Below, piece by piece: positions 33,711-42,454 of a stretch of 46,541 bases of DNA. Made by a program: the position numbers and the translations under genes. The stretch spans positions 1 to 46,541 of the forward strand of contig JABDHD010000020.1 of NCBI GenBank assembly GCA_013285685.1, in the 5' to 3' direction. The stretch comes from Bacteroidota bacterium. GTDB lineage: Bacteria; Bacteroidota; Bacteroidia; Sphingobacteriales; Sphingobacteriaceae. Position 1 is the first letter of the stretch. Each line of letters opens with the position of its first letter. Under the pieces are notes generated by a model. It was not told where the DNA came from and made no database searches. It saw only the letters and a program-made list of their open reading frames with translations.

Positions 33711-34730
33711 ATGTCGAAAAAAGGAGTTTTACTGGTTAATTTGGGCACCCCGGATAGTCCCGAGACAAAGGATGTACGCCGGTACCTGGATGAGTTTTTA
33801 ATGGACCCGCGGGTGATCGATGTCGGCCCTGTATCACGCGCCTTGTTGGTAAAAGGCATTATCGTGCCGTTTCGCAGCCCCAAAACTTCGAAACTTTATA
33901 AACATATATGGAGTGATAAAACCGGGTCGCCGTTGCTGCATTACAGCAAGCTGCAGTTAAAGATGCTGCAGGAACGGCTGGGCGATGGATATCTGGTTGA
34001 ATTGGCCATGCGCTATCAAAGCCCTTCGATCGCTTCAGCCTTAACACGCCTAAAGGAAGCTTTGGTGGAAAGTATACAGGTTATCGCACTTTTCCCGCAA
34101 TACGCTTCGGCCAGCACCGGCTCTGTTCATGAAAAAGTGATGGAAATTGTGAGCAAGTGGCCGACCATTCCCTCTATTTCGCTTGCCAATTCCTTTCATG
34201 ATAATCAGCTGATGATCGAAACCTTTGCCAATAATGCCAAAAAGTATAAACCCGAAACGTATGATCATGTCTTGTTCAGCTTTCACGGCCTGCCGCAGCG
34301 GCAATTGATGAAATGCGACCATACCGGCAATTATTGCTTAAAAATTGATAGCTGCTGCAATACGCTGAACGATACCAATAAATTCTGCTACTCGGCCCAG
34401 TCGCATGACACAGCAAGACTAATTGCCGGAAAGCTAAATCTACCCAAGGAAAAATACACCATTTGTTTTCAATCACGCCTTGGTAAAGACCCCTGGGTAC
34501 AACCCTATACCAGCGAAGTGGTAGCCAAACTGGCCAAAGAGGGTAAAAGGCGCCTTTTAGTGTTCTGCCCCGCCTTTGTTGCCGACTGCCTGGAAACGGT
34601 TTACGAAGTTACCCGGGAATATGGCGCGGAATTTAAGGCCTTGGGCGGCGAGCATATTCAATTGGTGGAAAGTTTGAATGATTCACCAACCTGGATCGAT
34701 GCGTTGGAGGAAATGGTGAGGGGGAATTAA
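33711..34730 (+). CDS. hemH: Ferrochelatase, with internal cysteine cluster
   Basis: A 339-residue enzyme inserting Fe2+ into the porphyrin ring to complete heme. It opens with VLLVNLGTPDSPETKDVRRYL. The catalytic His192 is in FSFHGLP and the conserved Glu295 in CLETVYE. Directly after the His, residues 202-226 hold five cysteines (Cys202, 209, 215, 216, 226) in a segment that classic cluster-free ferrochelatases lack. Some microbial ferrochelatases are known to bind a 2Fe-2S centre through an internal cysteine motif, so one may bind here (inference). The gene is 280 bp from ispH and has its own promoter element with almost no leader. Confidence 0.95.
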   Translation: MSKKGVLLVNLGTPDSPETKDVRRYLDEFLMDPRVIDVGPVSRALLVKGIIVPFRSPKTSKLYKHIWSDKTGSPLLHYSKLQLKMLQERLGDGYLVELAMRYQSPSIASALTRLKEALVESIQVIALFPQYASASTGSVHEKVMEIVSKWPTIPSISLANSFHDNQLMIETFANNAKKYKPETYDHVLFSFHGLPQRQLMKCDHTGNYCLKIDSCCNTLNDTNKFCYSAQSHDTARLIAGKLNLPKEKYTICFQSRLGKDPWVQPYTSEVVAKLAKEGKRRLLVFCPAFVADCLETVYEVTREYGAEFKALGGEHIQLVESLNDSPTWIDALEEMVRGN

Positions 34731-34792
34731 ATTGCACCTAATTAACGCTGTACAAGGTCCTTAACCCCTAACAGCCGGTCAAATACTAACGA

Positions 34793-35221
34793 ATGAGAAT
34801 CATGCAAAGGCCATCCATTTTGAAGGTGTTGTTTTATTTGCTGGTTAAATACATTGTGTTTTTTCTTGTTTTAGGATTTTTTGGTGATCGCTACAAAACA
34901 ATAATCCTCGATAAAGCAAAAGATTCTGAGATGATAGTCGCGTCCGCTCAATATTTGCTCGAAATACTATTTGCAAGTTTCTTGCTCATGCTGATACTTT
35001 TTGTTCCTTTATATCTTTTATTTAAGCTAAAAAGAGCATTTTATATTTTGCCGGCGTTTTTTGCCTTAGTTATCGCTGAATATTTTGTTTACGAGGCAAC
35101 GTGTTCTTACGTGCATTTTGACATAGCTGGAATTATAAACGGTGTGATAAGCATTGTTTTTTTCTTTATTTTCTTTTGGAAATTTATCTTCCCGTTTCAA
35201 AGTGATCATATCAACAAATAA
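34793..35221 (+). CDS. Small four-helix membrane protein, function unknown
   Basis: A 142-residue protein with about four transmembrane helices (near residues 12-30, 52-75, 80-98 and 108-132), short loops, and a charged C-terminus. I do not recognise a family. The DNA is AT-richer than its neighbours, partly because of the many Phe and Ile codons. It lies 62 bp downstream of hemH and 56 bp upstream of the SDR gene, all on one strand, so it may belong to the same transcript. Real coding is supported by hydrophobic periodicity and a plausible ATG (alternative ATG three codons later). Confidence 0.7.
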   Translation: MRIMQRPSILKVLFYLLVKYIVFFLVLGFFGDRYKTIILDKAKDSEMIVASAQYLLEILFASFLLMLILFVPLYLLFKLKRAFYILPAFFALVIAEYFVYEATCSYVHFDIAGIINGVISIVFFFIFFWKFIFPFQSDHINK

Positions 35222-35277
35222 CGACGCGTCGCGATTTCTGTGCCGATAGCAAAGGGCCTTTTTAACCAAACAGCAAC

Positions 35278-36081
35278 ATGGATAATTACTTCAATAACAA
35301 AGTTACCTGGATAACGGGCGCCTCATCCGGAATTGGCGAGGAACTGGCCTATGCGCTTTCAACAGCCGGCAGCCAACTGATCCTGTCCGGCCGCAGGATG
35401 GACGAACTGGAACGGGTTAAACGAGCCTGCAGCCATCCCGAACAGGTTCAACTGTTACAACTCGACCTTGCAGATGCCGCTTCGCTGGACGATAAGGCAG
35501 CGGCAGCGCTTAATTGCTTTGGCCACATCGGTATCATGGTACATAACGGAGGCATTACCCAGCGCTCGCTGGTGGTTGAAACGGCCATGGATGTACAACG
35601 CCGGATTATGGAGGTGGATTATTTTAGTTATGTGGCGCTCACCCGGGCGCTGTTGCCGCATTTTATCGCGCGTAAAGCCGGGCATTTTGTAGTCACCAGC
35701 AGTGTAATGGGAAAGATTGGTACGCCCATGCGGTCGGCTTATGCCGCCGCAAAACATGCTTTGCATGGCTTTTTCGATTGCCTGCGCGCCGAAGTGGCCG
35801 CTGACGGCATAAAGGTAACTATCCTTACGCCGGGCTATATCCGCACCAATATTTCTTTATATGCCCTTACCAACAAAGCCTATGGCCTGGGTAAACCATC
35901 TGAAAACATAGAAAACGGCCTTCCGGCCGACCGTGCCGCCAAACAAATACTTAAAGCTATTAAAAGAGGCTCCTTCGAACCTTATATAGGCAGGTTCGCC
36001 GCCGAAAGGATAGCCCTTTGGGTTAACCGCCTGGCGCCGGGGTTACTTATCCGGATGGCCCCTAAGCTGGTGCCGAAATGA
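35278..36081 (+). CDS. Short-chain dehydrogenase/reductase
   Basis: A 267-residue classical SDR. It has the cofactor motif TGASSGIGEELA, LSGRRMDEL suggesting NADP preference (Arg after the second strand), VHNGG replacing the usual NNAG, and the catalytic Ser and Tyr-x3-Lys in SSVMGKIGTPMRSAYAAAKHA. LTPGYIRTNIS follows, and the C-terminal extension (RIALWVNRLAPGLLIRMAP) is hydrophobic and may touch the membrane, as in DHRS7-like enzymes. The substrate is unknown. It may be co-transcribed with hemH and the small membrane protein gene upstream. Confidence 0.9.
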   Translation: MDNYFNNKVTWITGASSGIGEELAYALSTAGSQLILSGRRMDELERVKRACSHPEQVQLLQLDLADAASLDDKAAAALNCFGHIGIMVHNGGITQRSLVVETAMDVQRRIMEVDYFSYVALTRALLPHFIARKAGHFVVTSSVMGKIGTPMRSAYAAAKHALHGFFDCLRAEVAADGIKVTILTPGYIRTNISLYALTNKAYGLGKPSENIENGLPADRAAKQILKAIKRGSFEPYIGRFAAERIALWVNRLAPGLLIRMAPKLVPK

Positions 36082-36220
36082 CGGAACGGTTTTCAAGGTG
36101 AATTCCTATTGCCGGCCATCCTGAAAACTCAGGCAACAACGAATTTTCATAAGGGTTCTTCTTTCGGCCAGCCTGAACACGCCAACGCTGCAGATGGCCA
36201 TAATTCATTCATTAATAACT

Positions 36221-36302
36221 CGTTATATTGTTTAATATACAACGCTATTTTTGTAAATTATTTGTTTCGCGGCTTTGATTTTTAAAAAAACAGGTAACTT
36301 TA
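36221..36302 (+). promoter_or_regulatory. Promoter region and dyad of the Mo-hydroxylase operon
   Basis: An imperfect dyad (36221-36244) with matching CGTT/AACG ends and TAT/ATA inside lies one base before TATTTTTG (36246-36253), an exact TAnnTTTG match. A second candidate is TTTG (36274), a 17-bp spacer and TAACTTTA (36295-36302), closer to the ATG at 36324. Which one is used cannot be told. Confidence 0.45.
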
Positions 36303-36323
36303 AATTCTACTAAGCAAGACGTT

Positions 36324-36968
36324 ATGGAAAACAACAATAATCTTCCGGAGCCGGACACCCGGCCGGACGTGAAAGACCCGTCGCGCCGCGATTTCCTAAA
36401 AAAATCAGCCTTAATAACCGCAGTTGCGCTTACACCCGCGCATGCCGTTAAAGCCGCTGAAAAACATATGGATGAGCGGATTGCCGAGGCTTTTGAAAAA
36501 ATGCCGCTGAGCCTGGAGATCAATGGCGCCCCACACAACCTGATGGTTGAACCCCGCAGCACGCTGCTGGATATCCTGCGCGAGCAGCTCGACCTGACCG
36601 GCACCAAAAAAGGCTGCGACCTTGGCCAGTGCGGCGCCTGTACCGTACATGTGGACGGCCACCGGGTGATCTCGTGCCTCACGCTCGGGATCATGGTCAA
36701 CGGCAAAAAAGTAACCACGATAGAAGGCCTCGCCAAAGGCGATCAGCTCCACCCCATGCAGGAAGCATTCCTTAAACATGATGGCTTCCAGTGCGGTTAT
36801 TGTACGCCGGGTCAGATCATGTCGGCCGTGGCTTGTATCCGGGAGGGTCATGCCAACTCGGAACATGAAATACGCGAATACATGAGCGGCAACATCTGCC
36901 GCTGCGGTGCCTACCCCAATATTGTTAACGCCATTCAGGAGGTTAAGGAAGGAGGATTGCCGGTATGA
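36324..36968 (+). CDS. 2Fe-2S subunit of a periplasmic molybdenum hydroxylase (PaoA-like)
   Basis: A 214-residue small subunit carrying two 2Fe-2S clusters. The plant-type ferredoxin site has Cys98, 103, 106 and 118 (GCDLGQCGACTVH ... SC), and the helical site has Cys157, 160, 192 and 194 (CGYC ... CRC). The N-terminus has a twin-arginine signal, SRRDFLKKSALITAVA, so the assembled complex is probably exported by Tat with the other subunits travelling along, as in E. coli PaoABC. It passes electrons from the Mo site to FAD. It is the first gene of the operon; its stop overlaps the next start (ATGA). Confidence 0.95.
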   Translation: MENNNNLPEPDTRPDVKDPSRRDFLKKSALITAVALTPAHAVKAAEKHMDERIAEAFEKMPLSLEINGAPHNLMVEPRSTLLDILREQLDLTGTKKGCDLGQCGACTVHVDGHRVISCLTLGIMVNGKKVTTIEGLAKGDQLHPMQEAFLKHDGFQCGYCTPGQIMSAVACIREGHANSEHEIREYMSGNICRCGAYPNIVNAIQEVKEGGLPV

Positions 36969-37945
36969 AACAGTTTCAATACACTAAAGCTACCTCGCCG
37001 CAGGGAGTTTTAGAAGCCATCAGCAAACCAGGCACTAAGATCATTGCGGGCGGCACCAATTTGGTCGACCATATGAAGCACGGCCTGATCGCCCCCGATA
37101 AATTAGTAGATATTAACCACTTGCCACTGAAAGGTATCACCCCGACCAAAAGCGGGTTGCATATAGGCACCCTGGCGCTCAATAGCGTTGTATCGGAAAA
37201 TGCGCTGGTGCTGCAAAAGCAGCCCTTGCTGAGTATGGCGCTGAAGGCCGGCGCTTCGCCCCAGTTACGCAACATGGCCACTGTTGGCGGCAACATAATG
37301 CAGCGCACCCGTTGCACCTATTTTTACGACACCATCATGCCCTGCAATAAACGCGAGCCCGGCACCGGCTGCGGCGCGATGGAGGGTTATAACCGCATGC
37401 ATGCCATTTTCGGCGCAAGCGGGCAATGTATAGCGGTACATCCCAGTGACATGTGCGTGGCCCTTGCCGCCCTGGATGCCCAGGTGATCATCACCGGAAA
37501 AAAAGGCGAAAAACGCATGCCTTTCACCGATTTCCATCGCCTGCCCGATGATCACCCTGAATTGGATAACCACCTCGCAAAAGATGAAATGATACTCGGC
37601 GTGGAAATACCGGATAATAACTTCGCCAAAAACAGCTATTACCTGAAAGTGCGCGACAGGCAATCCTATGCATTCGCGCTGGTTTCGGTTGCTGTGGGCC
37701 TGGATTTGAGCGGCGGTACCATCCGCTCGGCGCGGTTGGCCATGGGCGGCGTGGCGCATAAGCCCTGGAGGTTATTTGAAGCGGAAAAGTTCCTGGCAGG
37801 CAAAACTGCAACTGAAGATAATTTTAAACAAGCGGCGCAACTCGCTATGCAGGGGGCGAAGGCCTATGAATACAACGCCTTTAAGCTAAAGCTGGCCCCG
37901 GCGGCGATTACGGAGGCGTTGAAGCACGCTTCTGGGATCGTTTAG
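36965..37945 (+). CDS. FAD subunit of a molybdenum hydroxylase with extra 4Fe-4S motif (PaoB-like)
   Basis: A 326-residue FAD-binding subunit of the CO-dehydrogenase/xanthine dehydrogenase middle-subunit family. FAD motifs are IIAGGTNLVDHMK and MATVGGNIMQRT. It also carries Cys117, 127, 136 and 155 in RTRCTYF, MPCNKREPGTGC and GQCIAVHPSD. That insertion is the 4Fe-4S-binding segment known from PaoB and 4-hydroxybenzoyl-CoA reductase. It overlaps the 2Fe-2S subunit gene by 4 bp, so translation is coupled. This is the only FAD subunit for the three downstream large subunits. Confidence 0.94.
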   Translation: MKQFQYTKATSPQGVLEAISKPGTKIIAGGTNLVDHMKHGLIAPDKLVDINHLPLKGITPTKSGLHIGTLALNSVVSENALVLQKQPLLSMALKAGASPQLRNMATVGGNIMQRTRCTYFYDTIMPCNKREPGTGCGAMEGYNRMHAIFGASGQCIAVHPSDMCVALAALDAQVIITGKKGEKRMPFTDFHRLPDDHPELDNHLAKDEMILGVEIPDNNFAKNSYYLKVRDRQSYAFALVSVAVGLDLSGGTIRSARLAMGGVAHKPWRLFEAEKFLAGKTATEDNFKQAAQLAMQGAKAYEYNAFKLKLAPAAITEALKHASGIV

Positions 37946-37987
37946 GAGCAGTGGCAGTAGCAGTTTTTTTAGCGGTGAAACTGTCAT

Positions 37988-38019
37988 ACTAATGAACTAA
38001 TGAACCAGTGAACCAATGA
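37988..38019 (+). repeat. 8-bp tandem array (4 units) ending in a start codon
   Basis: Four units of the ACYARTGA type (ACTAATGA twice, ACCAGTGA, ACCAATGA). The ATG of the last unit (38016-38018) is the start codon of the first Mo subunit. Upstream units make tiny frames whose stop overlaps the next start. The same repeat forms the longer array at 42455-42542. Confidence 0.88.
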
Positions 38020-40118
38020 ACACTCCAAAAGAAGGCATAACAAGAGTCGACGGCCGCCTGAAGGTGACCGGGTCGATCAGGTATGCTGCGGAATATCCTT
38101 TTCCGGGCCTGGTTTATGGTGCGGTAGTGAGCAGTACGATAGCAAAGGGAACCATAACGGGCATTGACAGCAAAGCTACCGAAAGCGCGCCGGGCGTGGT
38201 GGCGGTTATATCACACCTGAACGCGCCGAAAATCCCCGGTTACGAAGGAGGCGAGCACGAAATAAAAACATTCAACGACAGCAAAATTTATTTTAACGGC
38301 CAGCCGATTGCGCTGGTGATTGCTGATACTTTTGAGCGTGCGAAGTTTGCCGCCTCATTGGTAAAAGTTCAATACAGTAAGGAACAACATCAAACCAATA
38401 TCGATGCCGGCCTCCAAAATACTTTTAAACCCTGGGGTGATGGCAGCGATTACCTGCGCGGCGAGGCCAATGCCTACCAAAATGCCCCGGTTAAAATCGA
38501 AGCTGAATATCGTACCCCCATTCATGTGCACAATGCGATGGAGCCATTTGCCATGACGGCCAAATGGGATGGCGATAAAGTAACGGTTTACACCAAGTCG
38601 CAGTATATTAAGGGCATGCAGCGCGAAATCATGGGGATGTTTAAACTGCCGGAGGAGCATGTAACGGTTAATTCAAAGGTAATCGGCGGGGCATTTGGCA
38701 GCGGTTCACCGCTTTGGCCTTATGCAAAGGCTGCTTTGATCGGTGCAAAAATGATCGGCAAGCCGCTAAAAGTGGTGATCGACCGCGGGCAGATGTTTAC
38801 TATGGTAGGCTACCGGTCGCCGGCCATTCAAAAATTGGGCATGGGGGCCACTGCTGATGGAAAACTGACAGGCATAACGCACATTGCTACCGGGGAGACG
38901 GCCACCTACCAGCAATTTGCCGAAGGAATAACTTCAACCACAAATATTTTATACGATTGCCCCAATGTAAACACGCAATACCGGTTAACCCGGCTTGATA
39001 TGAGTGTGCCCACCTATACCCGCGGGCCGGGGGAAACAACGGTCGTATTTGCACTGGAATCGGCAGTTGATGAGTTGGCAAATGCCCTGAATATGAACCC
39101 GCTGGAATTCAGGAAAAAGAATTACAGCGAAAAAGATCCCGAGCAAAGTCTGCCCTGGTCAAGCAAATATTTAAAGGAATGTTACGAAATCGGGGCCACG
39201 CATTTTGGCTGGGACAAGCGCAATCAAAAGCCGGGCTTGGTCATGAAAGATGGCTGGCTTGTGGGATACGGGGTAAGCAACGGGGTTTATGGAGCGGGCC
39301 GCGCGCCTTGTACCGCTAAAGCGCGATTAAGCGCCGATGGTATCCTGCTGATCCAAAGCTCTACGAGCGACATGGGACCGGGCACGGCGACGGTTATGGT
39401 TAAGATAGCATCGGATATTATCAATATACCGGTTGAAAATATAAAGTTTGAGCTGGGTAACTCTTCCCTGCCGGCGGCGCCCGGTGAATATGGGTCGATG
39501 ACTACCTCCTCAGTGGGTTCGGCGGTGTACGAGGTTTGCACCGCGCTGAACGAAAAGTTTAACCAGCTCGACGGAAAAAGCGGCGCCGGCGACCCTGACT
39601 ATGCAAGGATATTAAAGGAACATAACCTGCCCTTTGTTGAGGTTACGCATAAATCGGGCGGTACGCCGAATGCCGATAAATATTCGTCGCACGCCTATTG
39701 CGTACATTTTGTAGAAGTGAATGTACACCCCACATTGGGTACGGTAAAAGTAACCCGGGTAGTTGCCGCATTGGATGGAGGCAAAATTTTGAACCCCATA
39801 ACTGCCCGCAGCCAGGTTATCGGCGGCGCGGTATGGGGTATTAGCATGGCCTTAATGGAAGGGGGCGTACTTGATCACCGTTATGGTAAATATGTGAACA
39901 ACAACCTTGCCGATTACCATTTTGCCAGCAATGCGGATGTACCGCAGATTGAAGTTTTATTTGTTGACAAGCCCGACCCGGTTACCAATGCAATGGGGTC
40001 AAAAGGCATTGGCGAAGTGACTATCGTAGGCTTTGCCGCAGCGGTGGCCAATGCGGTATTTAACGCAACAGGGAAAAGAGTGAGGGATTTACCGATAACG
40101 CCGGATAAACTAGTTTGA
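38016..40118 (+). CDS. Molybdopterin-binding large subunit 1 of a xanthine dehydrogenase-family enzyme (PaoC-like)
   Basis: A 700-residue catalytic subunit binding molybdenum cofactor. Seen: RVDGRLKVTGSIRYAAE at the N-terminus, VHNAMEPFA, the Mo-cofactor loop GGAFGSG, YTRGPGE (Arg336), and the catalytic Glu667 in KGIGE. It has no signal peptide, consistent with export carried by the Tat-bearing 2Fe-2S subunit. Family members oxidise aldehydes or N-heterocycles using water. It is the most divergent of three tandem copies: HNAMEPFA and AFGSGSPLWP differ from the HNPMELH and WQHE versions in copies 2 and 3, so its substrate pocket probably differs. Confidence 0.94.
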   Translation: MNTPKEGITRVDGRLKVTGSIRYAAEYPFPGLVYGAVVSSTIAKGTITGIDSKATESAPGVVAVISHLNAPKIPGYEGGEHEIKTFNDSKIYFNGQPIALVIADTFERAKFAASLVKVQYSKEQHQTNIDAGLQNTFKPWGDGSDYLRGEANAYQNAPVKIEAEYRTPIHVHNAMEPFAMTAKWDGDKVTVYTKSQYIKGMQREIMGMFKLPEEHVTVNSKVIGGAFGSGSPLWPYAKAALIGAKMIGKPLKVVIDRGQMFTMVGYRSPAIQKLGMGATADGKLTGITHIATGETATYQQFAEGITSTTNILYDCPNVNTQYRLTRLDMSVPTYTRGPGETTVVFALESAVDELANALNMNPLEFRKKNYSEKDPEQSLPWSSKYLKECYEIGATHFGWDKRNQKPGLVMKDGWLVGYGVSNGVYGAGRAPCTAKARLSADGILLIQSSTSDMGPGTATVMVKIASDIINIPVENIKFELGNSSLPAAPGEYGSMTTSSVGSAVYEVCTALNEKFNQLDGKSGAGDPDYARILKEHNLPFVEVTHKSGGTPNADKYSSHAYCVHFVEVNVHPTLGTVKVTRVVAALDGGKILNPITARSQVIGGAVWGISMALMEGGVLDHRYGKYVNNNLADYHFASNADVPQIEVLFVDKPDPVTNAMGSKGIGEVTIVGFAAAVANAVFNATGKRVRDLPITPDKLV

Positions 40119-40120
40119 GG

Positions 40121-40250
40121 AGTTGTTGGAATGTTGTAAGGTTGAAATGTTTTTGCAGAATGCGGATTTCACATTTTTCGAGCAGGTAAAATTTAACAAA
40201 TAACACCCGGAACAACTTTACAACATTTCAACATTACAACTTTACAACAG
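40121..40250. repeat. Inverted TTGTAA/TTGAAATG repeat between Mo subunits 1 and 2
   Basis: The left part (40121-40154) includes a 22-bp sequence identical to 21119-21140. The right part (40210-40250) carries the same motifs in reverse complement (CTTTACAACATTTCAACATT). It occupies nearly the whole 139-bp spacer. Confidence 0.8.
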
Positions 40251-40257
40251 GAACTAA

Positions 40258-42405
40258 ATGAACGATAAAACATTAAATAAACCATCATCAACAACCGGCA
40301 TGAGCCGGGTTGACGGCCGGTTAAAGGTGACCGGCCAGGCGAAGTATGCGGCGGAATTTAATGTTAAAGGGCTCACCTATGGGGTGCTGGTTTGCAGTAC
40401 TATTACCAAAGGCAGCATTAGGTCTATCGACAGTAAACAGGCGGAAAACGCGCCGGGTGTTTTGGCTGTTATCAGTCATTTAAATTGTCCGAAAATTCTC
40501 GGTTATCCTGCTGAGCCGGCCAAAGCGCCAATCAAGATATTTTATGATGATAAGATATTGTACAACGGCCACCCGGTAACGATGGTAATCGCGGATACGT
40601 TCGAGCGGGCGCAACATGCCGCATCATTGGTTAAGGTTGACTATAACGAAGAAAAGCACATCACCAGTTTAAAAGATAATTTAAACGGCGCGGTTGCTCC
40701 CCATGACGATGCTGAATATAAACGCGGCGACCCAAATGCCTGGGCCACAGCGCCGGTTAAGGTGGAGCAGGAATATATTCAGCCCAGCGAGGTACACAAC
40801 CCGATGGAGCTGCACGCTATCGTGGCCCGTTGGGATGCGGATGATAAAATCACGGTTTGGGATAAAACCCAGGGCGTTAAGGATACCCAAAGCAATATCG
40901 CGCGCATTTTTGGCATACCTGTTGAAAATGTTCAGGTACATTCCAAATTTGTCGGTGGTGCTTTTGGCGGCGCTTTGCAGGTTTGGCAGCACGAAGTAGC
41001 GGCAATCATCGGTGCGAAAGTGGTTAAACGCCCTGTTAAACTGATGCTGACCCGCGCAGATATGTTTACCTCAGTGGGATACCGCCCGCTCACCTGGCAA
41101 AAAATAGGTATCGGCGCCACGACTGACGGCAAGCTGGTTGGCATTAACCACCAGGCGATAGGGCAAACCTCAACCTATGAAGATTTTGCGGAAGGCCCCG
41201 CCGATGTGAGCCGGCAGCTATATGACTGCCCCAATGCTTATACCAGCAATAAAATTTTATCGCTGGATGTGGGCTCACCCACCTGGATGCGCGGGCCTGG
41301 TCCGGCGACGGGCACCTTTGCATTGGAGTCGGCGATGGACGAGCTGTCCTACCTGCTGAATATCGACCCGATTGAATTACGGTTGAAGAATTATGCTGAA
41401 ACGGACCCGGAAAGCGGCAAACCATTTTCAGGTAAAAATTTAAAAGACGCCTATAAAATGGGCGCCGAAAGCATAGGATGGCATAATCGCCAGCAAAAAC
41501 CGGGTGCGCTGACAAAGGACGGCTGGCTGCTTGGGTATGGCGTATCGGGCGGCACGTTTGGCGCCGACAGGGAACCCGCAACGGTCAAAGCCATTATGCT
41601 GGCTGATGGCACGCTAATCGTACAAACTGCCGTGAGCGATATCGGCCCCGGGACCGGTACGATGGCGGTATCGGTCGCCGCCGAAACAATGGGGATACCT
41701 GTTGAGAAGATCAGGTTTGACCTGGGTGATTCGGCTTTACCCAACGCACCCCAGCAGGGAGGTTCAACCATTACATCCAGTGTCGGATCGGCGGTTTATA
41801 TGGCATGTAACGCATTAAAGGAAAAATTTCAGCAGCTGATCGGTAACGGCGGCGCAGATAAACCGGATTATGCACAGGTGCTAAAACAACATAACCTGCC
41901 GAAGCTGGAGGTAAGCGTCGATTCAAAAGCCGGGGCCGAGGTGGACAAATATGCTATGTACTCCTGGTCGGTGCATTTTGTAACTGTGTTGGTAAACCCG
42001 CTAACCGGTGTGGTGAAGCTGGATAAAGTAACCTGCGTAGCTGATTCAGGCCGTATTATCAGTCCAAAAACAGCCCGCAGCCAGATCATTGGCGGGGCGA
42101 TAATGGGCATAGGGATGGCTTTAACAGAAGAAACGGTGATCGATCACCGCTATGGCAAGGTAATGAATGCCAGCTTTGCCGATTATCATGTGCCGGTAAA
42201 CGCAGATATCCCGCAGATAGAAGCGCTTTTTGTAAACAAACCTGATTATAACATCAACCCGCTTGGCGCGAAAGGCATGGGCGAGATCGCCTTAATAGGT
42301 ATGGCCGCAGCGGTAGCCAACGCAGTTTACAATGCGACGGGTAAGCGAGTAAGGGAGCTGCCAATCACGCCGGATAAGCTGGTGGATTGGGGTGTGGTGA
42401 GTTAG
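40258..42405 (+). CDS. Molybdopterin-binding large subunit 2
   Basis: A 715-residue paralogue of the preceding subunit. It has RVDGRLKVTGQAKYAAE, VHNPMELHA, the cofactor loop GGAFGGA followed by VWQHE, and the catalytic Glu676 in KGMGE. The conserved RGPGE is RGPGP here (Pro349 instead of Glu), a difference from both sister copies. It is clearly closer to copy 3 than to copy 1 over the whole length, so a first duplication was followed by a second, more recent one. No small-subunit genes accompany it, so it probably shares the 2Fe-2S and FAD subunits encoded upstream. Substrate unknown. Confidence 0.93.
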   Translation: MNDKTLNKPSSTTGMSRVDGRLKVTGQAKYAAEFNVKGLTYGVLVCSTITKGSIRSIDSKQAENAPGVLAVISHLNCPKILGYPAEPAKAPIKIFYDDKILYNGHPVTMVIADTFERAQHAASLVKVDYNEEKHITSLKDNLNGAVAPHDDAEYKRGDPNAWATAPVKVEQEYIQPSEVHNPMELHAIVARWDADDKITVWDKTQGVKDTQSNIARIFGIPVENVQVHSKFVGGAFGGALQVWQHEVAAIIGAKVVKRPVKLMLTRADMFTSVGYRPLTWQKIGIGATTDGKLVGINHQAIGQTSTYEDFAEGPADVSRQLYDCPNAYTSNKILSLDVGSPTWMRGPGPATGTFALESAMDELSYLLNIDPIELRLKNYAETDPESGKPFSGKNLKDAYKMGAESIGWHNRQQKPGALTKDGWLLGYGVSGGTFGADREPATVKAIMLADGTLIVQTAVSDIGPGTGTMAVSVAAETMGIPVEKIRFDLGDSALPNAPQQGGSTITSSVGSAVYMACNALKEKFQQLIGNGGADKPDYAQVLKQHNLPKLEVSVDSKAGAEVDKYAMYSWSVHFVTVLVNPLTGVVKLDKVTCVADSGRIISPKTARSQIIGGAIMGIGMALTEETVIDHRYGKVMNASFADYHVPVNADIPQIEALFVNKPDYNINPLGAKGMGEIALIGMAAAVANAVYNATGKRVRELPITPDKLVDWGVVS

Positions 42406-42454
42406 TTTGAGTTGTAAAGGTTGTAATAAGTTGAAATTGCTCATTAGCTATTCT

